A DNA stretch of 64,000 bases from assembly GCA_947568835.1 (NCBI GenBank), contig OX387608.1, positions 18,806,035 through 18,870,034 of the forward strand, read 5' to 3'. The first letter of the stretch is position 1; each line of letters starts with the position of its first letter. The stretch is from Protonemura montana (taxonomy: Eukaryota > Arthropoda > Insecta > Plecoptera > Nemouridae). Below the pieces are notes generated by a model that was given only the letters and a program-made list of their open reading frames with translations, ran no database searches and was not told the origin of the DNA. Below, piece after piece: positions 11,626 through 20,225 of this stretch. The translations under genes were made by a program, and so were the position numbers.

Positions 11626-12565
11626 GGAATGTCGAAAATGTAGTAATGTAGTACCCTTTTAGCATTGGCCGGGTGTGTATTGCGAATGGTGCATATTGAA
11701 GGTAATTGTGAATGAAAACAAAGTGGAATGCTTACCTTGAGGCTTGATAAATCTTCATTTTTCTTCAATTTTCTGTCTGATAGTGTCTCTTCCTTTTTCT
11801 TGAAAAATAACCCCTGTTCTTTATATGCTTACTAAAACATTGCCGCGTAGACATGATCAAAGTCAGTTTCGGCCATTCACGAACCCACAAAAATCGCGTA
11901 AGTTTTCACGAGTATGACAAGGTAAACTCTGCAACATCTATCACTCCTACACGATTTGCCATGTGAAAATGCGCCAAATATAGTCAGCTGCTAAAGTGTG
12001 GGGGGGGGGGGGGGGAGAAAAAATGATTACTACTGAACTAAATTGTAATACCATCTAGCAGTCCAATACAGACATAGTTCTCTGCGGATATTTTTTATAA
12101 AACCACTTTGTGCCGCTTGAATTCGCTGTAAGTCTCTCATACCATGCATTCACGAACATGACCGTGTCACATTGAAGTTGTTGGGTGAGAAATTATGTCA
12201 AATCGCTAAATCTGGGCCTAGAATGTCATTAGGTATATTCTTTTCCACTAACCGGGCTGTCGATCGTCATTTTTACTTACAACGTTAATTACCGCTATTA
12301 TTTCTGTTGATTGTATATTTTAAAGCATAAAACTTAAAAATAAAACGTTATCCAGAAACCTACCAACATTTTTCAGATTTCGATTTTTTTTTAAAACAAT
12401 AAGTTGCAGAAAGAAAATCCCGCATTCAAAGATTAAATTCCAATTTTATAGCATACAAGTAAAGAACCTAAATGAGCCTGATGGTTAATTTCTCTTAAGA
12501 TTAAAAGTAACCATCGACAAGGATGAAATGGATTTCCTTGTTTCAATTCACAGACTCCATGTAAA
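11626..12565. repeat. L block of macrosatellite unit A, first part
   Basis: This roughly 0.94 kb non-coding block is almost identical to 27306-28265 and to 40256-41090 plus 45188-45325. It includes a G homopolymer of variable length between copies (12000-12015 here; interrupted at 27704-27720; 40660-40683). It follows the 5S array in every full unit. The uninterrupted copy in unit B gives the empty site for the retrotransposon that begins at about 12566. Confidence 0.8.
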
Positions 12566-15500
12566 CCAGGCTCGTAAACCTATCCGCATCAAGGTGTCAA
12601 CAAGAAAGAAGGTACTCTAAGAACTCTAAGAATTCGGTTGTAATTTTGCATCAAAATATTTGTAGCTTAGCCAATAAGATAGAAGAGCTTGAGTTATGCA
12701 TTGACATGATGGAAAGGCAGATAGACATTATATGTATATCTGAGCATTGGCTGTCTTTGAATCAATTTGACTCTATTGTTATTAATGACTTTGCTCTGGC
12801 CACATACTTTACAAGGAATGAGGCTAAGGGTGGGGGTGTAGCCATTTACACTAGAATGTCCAAAAACATACAGTATAAATCTAGACCTGACATTGCCAAG
12901 CTATCAGTGGTGAAATGTTTTGAAGTGTGTGCGATCCAACTACTTACACGCACTCCAGTAATAATTGTTACTATTTACAGAACACCTCAAGACACATTGC
13001 TTGGCAAGTTCATGTCAAAACTAGAAGTGTTATTCAGAAATATTAGTGATCACACTCCCAATAGTAATGTATGTATTATCGGCGACTTCAATGTTGACTT
13101 CAATACAGAATCTAATAAAAAAATTGAACTCATCAATTTAATGAACATGTATAACTTCAAGAGCAATATAGACGATTTTACAAGATGCACAACTAATTCG
13201 TCAACAATTATTGACAATGTACTAACTAATTTTAAGCTCTGCACTAAGCCTATTAATGTAGTCACTGCACTATCTGATCATTTTGGACAGATGGTAACAG
13301 TACCTTACGTAATGGATAATTGTGTTGCAGTACCGAAACCCGTTAAACATGTTACTCGCAGAGTTTTCAAAGACGCGAATATTATAGAATTTATTCACGA
13401 CATCAGTATTGAAAGTTGGCTTGAAGTATTGCAATCTCAGTCAACGAACCAAAAGTTTGATAGTTTCTTAAAAACATTCCTAATGTACTTCGATAAACAT
13501 TTCCCCAAGAAGTCAATCACTATTCAAAATAGATCTAGACCTGCGTGGATAACGGAGCAACTGAAAGAAATGACCCGGGTTAAACGTAGACTTTATAGTG
13601 AAAGCAAAATTAATAGCTCACATGAATTTAAGATTAAATTCAAGATGTACAAAAAAAAACTAGCTAAAGATATTGCTAACGCTAAAAGAGAGTTCAATGA
13701 TAACTTCATTGTTAATGCTGACAACAAAATAAAGGCAACTTGGAAGGTAATTAATACGACCAGGGGCGAAGGAAGTACTAGAAATGCGGATAGAGATATC
13801 AAGTTATCTATAAACAACAAGGAGATCACTAACCATACCGAGGTTGCTGAAGCTTTCAATACTTACTATAATTCAATAGCACATTCAATAATAGACTATA
13901 ATATTGATACTTCAACTGAGTGCCACAATAAATTATCTAATATGTGTACGAAGGTTACTGTTGGTAACAGTATGACACTGGAAAGCACAACACCAGCGGA
14001 GATTATTGAAGTAATAAGCAAACTAAAATCTAAGAAAAGTTCAGGCTGGGATGAGGTGCCGATAGATATTCTAAAGCACAGCTCTCGATTTATAGCGTTA
14101 CCCATTGCCGACATTTGTAATATGTCGTTCAGTGAAGGGGTGTTTCCTGATAAACTTAAATACGCCATAATTAAACCTTTGTTTAAAAAGGGAAAGAAAA
14201 ACAACATGTCAAATTATAGACCATTGGCCTTACTCCCCACATTTTCAAAAATATTGGAGAAGACATTTTTGAGGAGATTAATGTACTTTCTCAAAAAAAA
14301 TTCAATATTATATGAGGGACAGCATGGATTCAGAGAAAACCATTCCACGACATCAGCCACACATGACCTATTGAACTCTGTTAATGATGGCTTAAATAAC
14401 AATGAGATTACCGCTACAATCCTATGTGATTTATCTAAGGCCTTTGACACTATTGACAGCAAACTCTTAATTATGAAATTAGAGTACTATGGTATACACA
14501 ATGAGGCTTTACATTGGATTTCCTCCTACCTCTCATTAAGGAAACATAGGGTAGATATTCTAAATAACTATAATAGTAGTATGAGCCATGTTGCTAGTTC
14601 ATCATGGGCTAGTTCTAATAACGGACTCCCACAGGGTGCTATCCTATCACCAATTTTATTTTGTATTTATGTAAATGACTTGCCGGCCAATATTCCTGAC
14701 GGTGTAAAAATCGTGCAATACGCCGATGATACTAGCTTAGTAGTTAGAGGTAATACTGATATAGAATTCAGAAATAATATAAGAAATGTAGTTGTAGAAC
14801 TTGATGCATGGTTCACTGCCAACAAGCTTAAATTAAACTGCGAGAAAACATATCTTATTCGTTATAAAGCCCAAGGTAATTGTAAGGAGGAGCCGATTAT
14901 TGTTAATGATGCACCTCTATCATTTGTAGAATGCACCAAGTTCCTAGGTATCTCAGTGGACCATCGACTCAAGTGGGGGAATCATATTACCAACTTATGC
15001 AAGCAACTAAGCGCCGAGTGCTATAAATTTTATCAACTAGTCAAACATTGTAGTCATAAAACAGCACTTCTAGTGTATTTCGCTCAAGTGCAAAGCAGGT
15101 TACAATATGGTTTGAGATTCTGGGGGAATGCAGTAAATGTAAAAAAGGTGTTTTTGTACCAAAAAAGAATAATAAGAATTCTTACTAGAGCATCATATAG
15201 AGAATCTTGTAGATTACTTTTTGAAAAGCTCAACGTTTTAACGCTGTCAGAATTGTATATCCTAGATATTGTAATGGTTGTATTTGACAATCAGTCGCTT
15301 TTTATATCTAATGACACTGTACATAATTTTAATACTAGACAAAGATTGAAATATCATCCGACACCTCTACATCCAAGACTTACCGATTATGACCCTATGA
15401 ATATGGGAGTCAAAATATGCAACCATTTACCAATTAGTATCAGGGTATCAAACGACGGTAGAAGAGCGTCAAGAAATATCTTTAAACATGAGGTAAAAAT

Positions 15501-15761
15501 TTTCTTATCCAAACATTGTTTTTATACACTGGATGAATTTTTTAACACTACTTTTTAATATGACAAGCTTCAATAAGTTCATTAGTATTTCAGTAGTGTA
15601 ATATAAGCTGTGTAAACAAAGATCATAAGTTAGATTAGAATATTATATCATATGGATTATCATTTATATCATATTTTATCATGTGCTGATGCACTATGTC
15701 TGTACACCAGCATTTCCCATCTAATGTAATGGTTTTGATGACAATAAACAACAATACAAAT
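12566..15761 (+). mobile_element. Jockey/CR1-group non-LTR retrotransposon inserted in unit A
   Basis: The insertion is shown directly by the empty site: units B (28262-28285) and D (near 45335) read through GTCCATGTAAACATTTGGTA, whereas here about 3.2 kb separates the two halves. The element carries one long ORF (12646-15558) and an AATAAA (15743-15748), and it ends in an A-rich ACAACAATACAAAT-like tail. It has no LTRs and only a few bases of possible TSD. No ORF1 (gag-like) precedes the ORF; only about 80 bases lie upstream, so the copy is probably 5'-truncated. The open frame and the absence of this insertion from the other units suggest a recent event. Confidence 0.92.
12646..15558 (+). 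CDS. Non-LTR retrotransposon ORF2: AP endonuclease plus reverse transcriptase
   Basis: This encodes a 970-residue protein for target-primed reverse transcription: the endonuclease nicks chromosomal DNA and the RT copies the element RNA from the nick. The N-terminal APE-type endonuclease spans about residues 1-215, with HQNICSL (2-8), catalytic SEHW (E33), GDFNVD (146-151) and SDH (210-212). RT motifs follow: DLSKAFD (D595, D601), LPQGAILSP (from 661) and YADD (692-695, the catalytic aspartates). The C-terminal region ends in an NTR box and CFYTLDEFF, typical of arthropod-style jockey/CR1 ORF2s. There is no RNase H domain. The quoted first codon is TTG and the frame stays open upstream to the element edge, so the true N-terminus may be a few tens of residues longer. 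No internal stop or frameshift is seen, so the protein may be functional, although the missing ORF1 would make the copy non-autonomous. Confidence 0.93.
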   Translation: MHQNICSLANKIEELELCIDMMERQIDIICISEHWLSLNQFDSIVINDFALATYFTRNEAKGGGVAIYTRMSKNIQYKSRPDIAKLSVVKCFEVCAIQLLTRTPVIIVTIYRTPQDTLLGKFMSKLEVLFRNISDHTPNSNVCIIGDFNVDFNTESNKKIELINLMNMYNFKSNIDDFTRCTTNSSTIIDNVLTNFKLCTKPINVVTALSDHFGQMVTVPYVMDNCVAVPKPVKHVTRRVFKDANIIEFIHDISIESWLEVLQSQSTNQKFDSFLKTFLMYFDKHFPKKSITIQNRSRPAWITEQLKEMTRVKRRLYSESKINSSHEFKIKFKMYKKKLAKDIANAKREFNDNFIVNADNKIKATWKVINTTRGEGSTRNADRDIKLSINNKEITNHTEVAEAFNTYYNSIAHSIIDYNIDTSTECHNKLSNMCTKVTVGNSMTLESTTPAEIIEVISKLKSKKSSGWDEVPIDILKHSSRFIALPIADICNMSFSEGVFPDKLKYAIIKPLFKKGKKNNMSNYRPLALLPTFSKILEKTFLRRLMYFLKKNSILYEGQHGFRENHSTTSATHDLLNSVNDGLNNNEITATILCDLSKAFDTIDSKLLIMKLEYYGIHNEALHWISSYLSLRKHRVDILNNYNSSMSHVASSSWASSNNGLPQGAILSPILFCIYVNDLPANIPDGVKIVQYADDTSLVVRGNTDIEFRNNIRNVVVELDAWFTANKLKLNCEKTYLIRYKAQGNCKEEPIIVNDAPLSFVECTKFLGISVDHRLKWGNHITNLCKQLSAECYKFYQLVKHCSHKTALLVYFAQVQSRLQYGLRFWGNAVNVKKVFLYQKRIIRILTRASYRESCRLLFEKLNVLTLSELYILDIVMVVFDNQSLFISNDTVHNFNTRQRLKYHPTPLHPRLTDYDPMNMGVKICNHLPISIRVSNDGRRASRNIFKHEVKIFLSKHCFYTLDEFFNTTF

Positions 15762-17025
15762 ACATTTGGTATCATCTCACGCATGTGGTTTTGTGGAACT
15801 GGTTAACAGAATGGTTGCTACCCGCTTCTAAAAATAACACACCCTTTTCGCTACCTGTCAATCGCGATCCCGCCGACAGGCTCACAAATTCCGCATTTTC
15901 TGACAGCCTGAGCCGAGTCGGTAAGGTGTTCATGTAGTTCCTAGGCAGTGCCACTAAAATCCCGCAATTGCTAGCTGCTGGCACCCCAAACGACTGCTGC
16001 GATCATGGTGTGGTTCCTAAGAAGGTCCAAAAAGTTGGCAGAAACTTTAACACAGACTGTAAAGGCCCGTTCACAATTGCAGTAGCAGTAGCAGTAGCAG
16101 TAACGCAGACGCAGAATTCGAATTGAGGCATTCACAACAACAGTAGCAGTAAGCCACCAGCCAATAGAAAACGAGAAAATGAGCCAATAGAAAGTCAGTG
16201 GCTGCCATTTTGGATGCGGGTGACAGCTGATAGTTTGGTTTCCAACAGCACGCACAAGTTTCGAAGTAATAACCGCAGAGATAAATATTGATACTAGTAA
16301 TGGATAAAAATCAAACGGTTGCCGCATTTCAATGCTGTGTAACAGTTACGCTTGCCTGTACATATTTATTAAAAAAACGGAGACAACAAAGGCCTCGAAG
16401 GTGGTGGGTTCGTCCAATCAACCAACGTCGGCATGAGCAAGGGGATTTTAATAATCTTCTCCATGAGATCATATAGCGCTGGGCAACTTATGTATAAATT
16501 AATCAAATTTTCATCAAAATTTTCCATAGCACCTAATTCGGAAGAACAATTACAAAGCAAACAAAGCGAACCACAAAGCTAACAACAACAAAATTGGCGC
16601 AAATTGTGATGTCTAGGTTATGTTGTTAGTTGGATATGTCAGCTGGTGAATGTTTTCGCGCGCCAACACTAACATCTAATTGGTTCATTCTTACGGTCGA
16701 CGCAGGACGTAACCGTAAAGTTAGAAGTTTGCAAACTTTACGTTAGCGTTTGCGTCGTTGCGTTTACAGCATGGTGATGTGAACGGTGATACGCATGCCC
16801 ATAAGCCAAACTTTCACGTTTACTGCTACTGCTACTGCTACTGCAATTGTGAACGGGCCTTAAGGCTCTACCTAACCCGTATTCTTTTCTCTAAGCTACT
16901 AGCGCGTTTACGAAAGTCACATGCACTACGGATTTTTCCAACTCCGCGGCACGTACAGCGGTTTGCTACAACTAGCGCCGCCACCATCCGTCATGCTCTA
17001 AGCTTTCTGTCAAACCCCAGTGCCG
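15762..17025. repeat. L block of unit A, second part, interrupted by a MITE
   Basis: This continues the L block after the retrotransposon and matches 28266-28718 and 45326-45788. It holds the Harbinger-type MITE at 16063-16860, absent from units B and D. A short open frame seen in units B and D (around 28322-28594 and 45303-45638) is broken here by a TAG at about 15934, which argues against a conserved protein. Confidence 0.75.
16063..16860. mobile_element. PIF/Harbinger-type MITE with TAA duplication
   Basis: The left end begins AGGCCCGTTCACAATTGCAG and continues as tandem AGTAGC hexamers; the right end is the inverse. A TAA TSD flanks the element (16060-16062 and 16861-16863), the usual TWA target of PIF/Harbinger transposons. 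The element is 798 bp, without transposase. Its absence from the same place in units B and D confirms that it is an insertion. The terminal hexamer tandem (six-base CAGTAG unit) is unusual and may act as repeated transposase-binding sites. Confidence 0.85.
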
Positions 17026-17236
17026 ATATAACAGATAACTTTATACCAGATACCTTTATACCAAATACCTTTATGACAGATACCTTTATACCAGATACCT
17101 TTATACCAGATACCTTTATACCAGGTACCTTTATACCAGATACCTTTATACCAGGTACCTTTATACCAGATACATTTATACCAGATACCTTTATACCAGA
17201 TACCTTTATACCAGATACCTTTTAACCAGATACCTT
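17026..17236. repeat. 15 bp satellite, unit TATACCAGATACCTT (unit A)
   Basis: About 14 copies of a 15 bp unit, with GGTACC/GATACA variants. Because 15 is a multiple of three, the array is open in several frames and produces spurious pentapeptide-repeat ORFs. Copy number differs between units (about 20 copies in unit B, 18 in D), as expected of a satellite expanding by slippage or unequal exchange. Confidence 0.9.
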
Positions 17237-17715
17237 GAAACCTAACCTAAGTCTTTCTTTATGGTAGAAGCAAGTACTTGACGCTAGTAAAGAGCTTTGC
17301 AAGTCAAGGCATGCAGTGATTTGAAAGGGTTTCAGATTTATTCAAGCAATAACAAAGCAAACAACTCGATGCGTGTTGTGAGTAGGCGCTGGTTTGAACC
17401 CTGGAAACATGTTATGCTAGAATATTATCATAAAGTGAATCTGTAAAAACTGAGCCGCGATCAAACCAAATCAAACTCTGTTATTTGTGGATCAACAATA
17501 ATCAATGAACTTCAATCAATAAACTTTCCAGTCTAGCTTCCTGTCCATCATACGCTTGCTGGTTTAAGCTCCCTAGTGGAAATGCCAGAAAATCAAAAAA
17601 CACTGCAAAAATAGTACTTTAATTATTATTTCGATTAGATTGGTCAATGTCCCTATCAGTCAGAGGAAATAATCCCAACTGGTAAGATGAGTTACTGCCT
17701 GCAAAACTTATATCT
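17237..17715. other. Conserved macrosatellite spacer before the tRNA-Gly-like sequence
   Basis: No gene. The roughly 480 bp are nearly identical to 29021-29498 and 46062-46538. There is no open frame of interest. Confidence 0.6.
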
Positions 17716-17786
17716 GCAGCGGTGGTTCAGTGGTAGAATGCTCGCCTGCGACGCGGGCGGCCCGGGTTCGATTCCCAGCCAATGCA
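17716..17786 (+). tRNA. tRNA-Gly-like sequence with anticodon GCG (probable pseudogene)
   Basis: This 71-base sequence has the body of nuclear tRNA-Gly: A box GGTGGTTCAGTGG, anticodon stem CTCGC/GCGGG, and B box GGTTCGATTCC. The anticodon loop reads CTGCGAC, giving GCG (17748-17750) instead of GCC, which would read an arginine codon while keeping a glycine body. The acceptor stem has two mismatches (bases 4 and 5 against CCAATGC) and the T stem has one. A T5 run follows directly. The unit B copy keeps GCC, so the anticodon change arose within the repeat family. It is probably not an active tRNA, but both pol III boxes look intact. Confidence 0.75.
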
Positions 17787-17788
17787 AC

Positions 17789-17793
17789 TTTTT
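17789..17793 (+). terminator. Pol III terminator T5 after tRNA-Gly-like sequence
   Basis: TTTTT begins two bases after the tRNA discriminator region. The same run is present in units B and D. Confidence 0.6.
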
Positions 17794-17988
17794 GAATTTT
17801 ATTTTCTCTTGCAATATTGCATACATCAACGAGGCTACTTTTTATTTCCTATAAAATCATATATATTTTTTATTTGCCCTTTTTTGAAAGCACATTCGCT
17901 ATGCTGCTGGTTCTAAATTAGACACTCATTTCTATTTCTACATATCTGGACAGTGATTGTACAAAATTATATATCACATCACCATTAA

Positions 17989-18328
17989 GTCAGGATGGCC
18001 GAGCGGTCTAAGGCGCTGCGTTCAGGTCGCAGTCCTCCTCGGAGGGCGTGGGTTCAGATCGTGTTGATCTGATGATCAGTGAGTTAAGCAACACTGCGCT
18101 AGTTCAGGTATTGGATGGGTGACCATCGTACCCATGACTTGATCTGTTCGGGAAAGAGGTTGGAGGGATGAAAGTTAAGCAACACTGCGCTGGGCCATCA
18201 ATGGATGGGTGACCATCAAACACATGACCAGATCGGGAGAGAGGTTGGGGGGGATGGAAGTTAGCAACACTGCACTGGGTCAGGTATTGGATGGGTGACC
18301 ATGACCTGACCCTGCGCAGTGTGGTTTT
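17989..18328 (+). ncRNA. tRNA-Leu(CAG)/5S rRNA chimera, candidate pol III transcript (unit A)
   Basis: 17989-18055 is a tRNA-Leu from GTCAGGATGGCCGAGCGGTC through the CAG anticodon (18023-18025) and long variable arm to the T loop. At GGGTTCAGATC the tRNA stops and 5S-like sequence takes over in the same orientation (GTTGATCTGATGATCAGTG, then AGTTAAGCAAC and TTGGATGGGTGACC). The tRNA 3' acceptor strand is missing, so no mature tRNA could form. Two more plus-strand 5S modules follow (about 18171 and 18260), then an inverted half module. The tRNA A box and the 5S box A/C sets are present. No run of four T occurs before 18325-18328, so a transcript starting at the tRNA would be about 340 nt. The same chimera is in units B and D. 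Confidence 0.75.
18268..18328 (+). terminator. Hairpin plus T4 at the end of the tRNA-Leu/5S chimera
   Basis: CACTGCACTGGGTCAGGT pairs with ACCTGACCCTGCGCAGTG (16 of 18 positions) around an 18-base loop containing 5S box C. TTTT follows at 18325-18328. The hairpin arises from a head-to-head junction of 5S modules. Confidence 0.5.
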
Positions 18329-18631
18329 ATTCTTATCCCTTCAACCTCTAGGCATGTCGAATTGCATCCACCTCACTCAGGTAGGTAAGCTTACGAGAAT
18401 TGAAGACGTCGCTTGATTATTCCCATTCATAACAACGTCGAGTGTTTTTGGATGTAATGAGGAACTTTCAGAAGAGACCCCAATGTGTTTAAACGATTGT
18501 ATAATCGTGTTTGTCGTGGTTATAATAATTATATATTTATGCAGAAACTGTGGAATGGGTTAAATTCTATGATTTTTTCATGCCTTATTATTGCCGCCTT
18601 ATTTTGAGAAGGTTCCATGGCTTGTTTTCAG

Positions 18632-18800
18632 GGCCGCGAGCGCACTCTCTTGGCGCTCTTTACAACTGACAATACGAGAAACACTCGCCGCTGCGCTAGT
18701 GTAGCACGTAGTGTAACAACGTTTTAGAACGATCGAGAACACTGGGACTAGTTTGCTACGCGCGGGAAGGGAAGGGTCGCTCACATAGCTGTAACCAACG
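18632..18800 (+). other. Candidate exon E2 (unit A)
   Basis: It is bounded by a polypyrimidine tract and TTGTTTTCAG on the left and by CCAACG|GTAAGA on the right, both canonical splice sites. The sequence starts GGCCGCGAGCGCACTC. Nine other copies (30415, 47454, 48788, 50128, 51468, 52426, 53766, 54724, 56064) keep the AG acceptor and the GTAAG donor. No shared open frame is evident. The exon status is inferred from splice-site conservation only. Confidence 0.45.
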
Positions 18801-19667
18801 GTAAGACTAATTTCACAAACCAACATCTTCTTTAAAGCTTTACTTCTACTCGTGCACTGAGTTTAATTCAAAGCGTGGTTTCATTGCATGGCGCTATTTA
18901 ACTCGATATTATTACCAGCCGAGCACAGGGGATACATTTTATTCGCGAATAAATTAGTATGACCACGAGAACATGTGTAGTAATTCAGTACTTGTATCGT
19001 TGCTCGTGTTCAGTGCTTGCCATGTAAAGTATGTACCGACATGCCTCTGACCACCAGACAAGTCTCGTGTATTAAGTAGCAATACTATCACACGTCTGCT
19101 CTCATTCGAAGGAGAATCATTTGCCAGACATTGCCAGACATTGAATCAGAATTAATTCACCTGTTGATACTAACAAAGAACGTTATTTTAGTGTGTCTAG
19201 GTCATGATAGCATCATGCATTGACCAACACGTGCGTGCTATTGTATGAAGCTTGTCATCTCTTGATTGGTATGGTTTACAGCAAATATCTTGTTCTAGTT
19301 AGTAGTTCATATTATCTATGAGGAATGTTCCATGATTTCATTCTGCTACTCCTTGTTTATTCAAATGTTATGTAATTTTAAAACAATATTCCGGCTGGTA
19401 TCATCATCTACGCTCTAAAGGCTAGAATTTAGTTCACTATCTGCAACTCGCGGGCGTTGACAATTAATTTTATTACCAGGTTAGTCTTCCCTAGCAGGGT
19501 CAAATACCTCGTGGTTCACTTGACTACTGCAGTGTACAATCAACTCTAATATCAAGTTATTTATTCAACAATTCAATAAATTCTCTCTTCCTCGTTGCTT
19601 GCATTGGGCGAGTATTGCAGTATTATGAACACAGCTACTCTCTCAAATATGTGAAACTCTTTAGAGA

Positions 19668-19716
19668 TTATAACCACGTGTGGAGATCAGGGTTCCAATT
19701 CCCATTCTGGCACCAA
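19668..19716 (+). other. tRNA 3'-half-like motif (unit A)
   Basis: A T arm and acceptor 3' strand with CCA-like end: CAGGGTTCCAATTCCC, then TTCTGGCACCA. In unit B the same place reads GGTTCGATTCC, a perfect B box. No 5' half is seen nearby. It recurs once per E2-E1 segment. Confidence 0.4.
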
Positions 19717-19908
19717 ATTATGAGCGATTAATAGTGTTCCTAATAATAAAATACTTGGGGCGTTGCAAGCTCTAAGCCCTGGCGCTGGCAGTCGATCTAT
19801 TGGCAGACAATTTATGTTGCCACGGTCAGTTGAATCCCTCCCTTGTCTTGGCCGTGGTCCATCCTGGGGCACCTGACTGTGTGACTAATGACGTTGTTTC
19901 ATTGCAAG

Positions 19909-20144
19909 GTGGACTTCAATGTTGAGAGACAGCACTCAATCAAAACTGGGAGATCTTGGAGACAACATCCTGTCATCAAGCTGGGAGATCTTGGAGACAG
20001 CATCCTGTCATCAAGCTGGGAGATCTTGGAGACAACATCCTGTCATCAAGCTGGGAGATCTTGGAGACAACATCCTGTCATCAAGCTGGGAGATCTTGGA
20101 GACAACTTCCTGTCATCAAGCTGGATCTACTACTAAACCACGTG
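19909..20144 (+). other. Candidate exon E1 with five 35 bp repeats (unit A)
   Basis: It begins GTGGACTTCAATGTTG after TTTCATTGCAAG and ends CCACGTG before GTAAGT. Five 35 bp repeats (19946-20120, each starting CTGGGAGATCTTGGAGAC) make up most of it; the other copies have two. Repeat length is not a multiple of three, so copy-number change would shift any reading frame, which points to a non-coding exon if it is one. The donor is kept in all ten copies. The acceptor AG is lost in five of them (GCCGGG instead of GCCAGG). Confidence 0.4.
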
Positions 20145-20225
20145 GTAAGTTTCTCAACATCGTGGTTCTTTGTCAAATATACAACCGTAGATTTAAAGTC
20201 ATCTCAACAATCCCATATTTTTTAC

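Noticed and set aside
16758-17225. 155-codon ORF ending in a repeated DTFIP pentapeptide, and its unit D counterpart with YQIPL repeats (45783-46061)
   Set aside because: Both are translations of the 15 bp satellite in different frames; no frame is preferred across units.
17716-17786. Functional tRNA-Arg(GCG)
   Set aside because: The body is tRNA-Gly, the acceptor and T stems have mismatches, and the unit B copy has a glycine anticodon; a mutated repeat-borne tRNA-Gly fits better.
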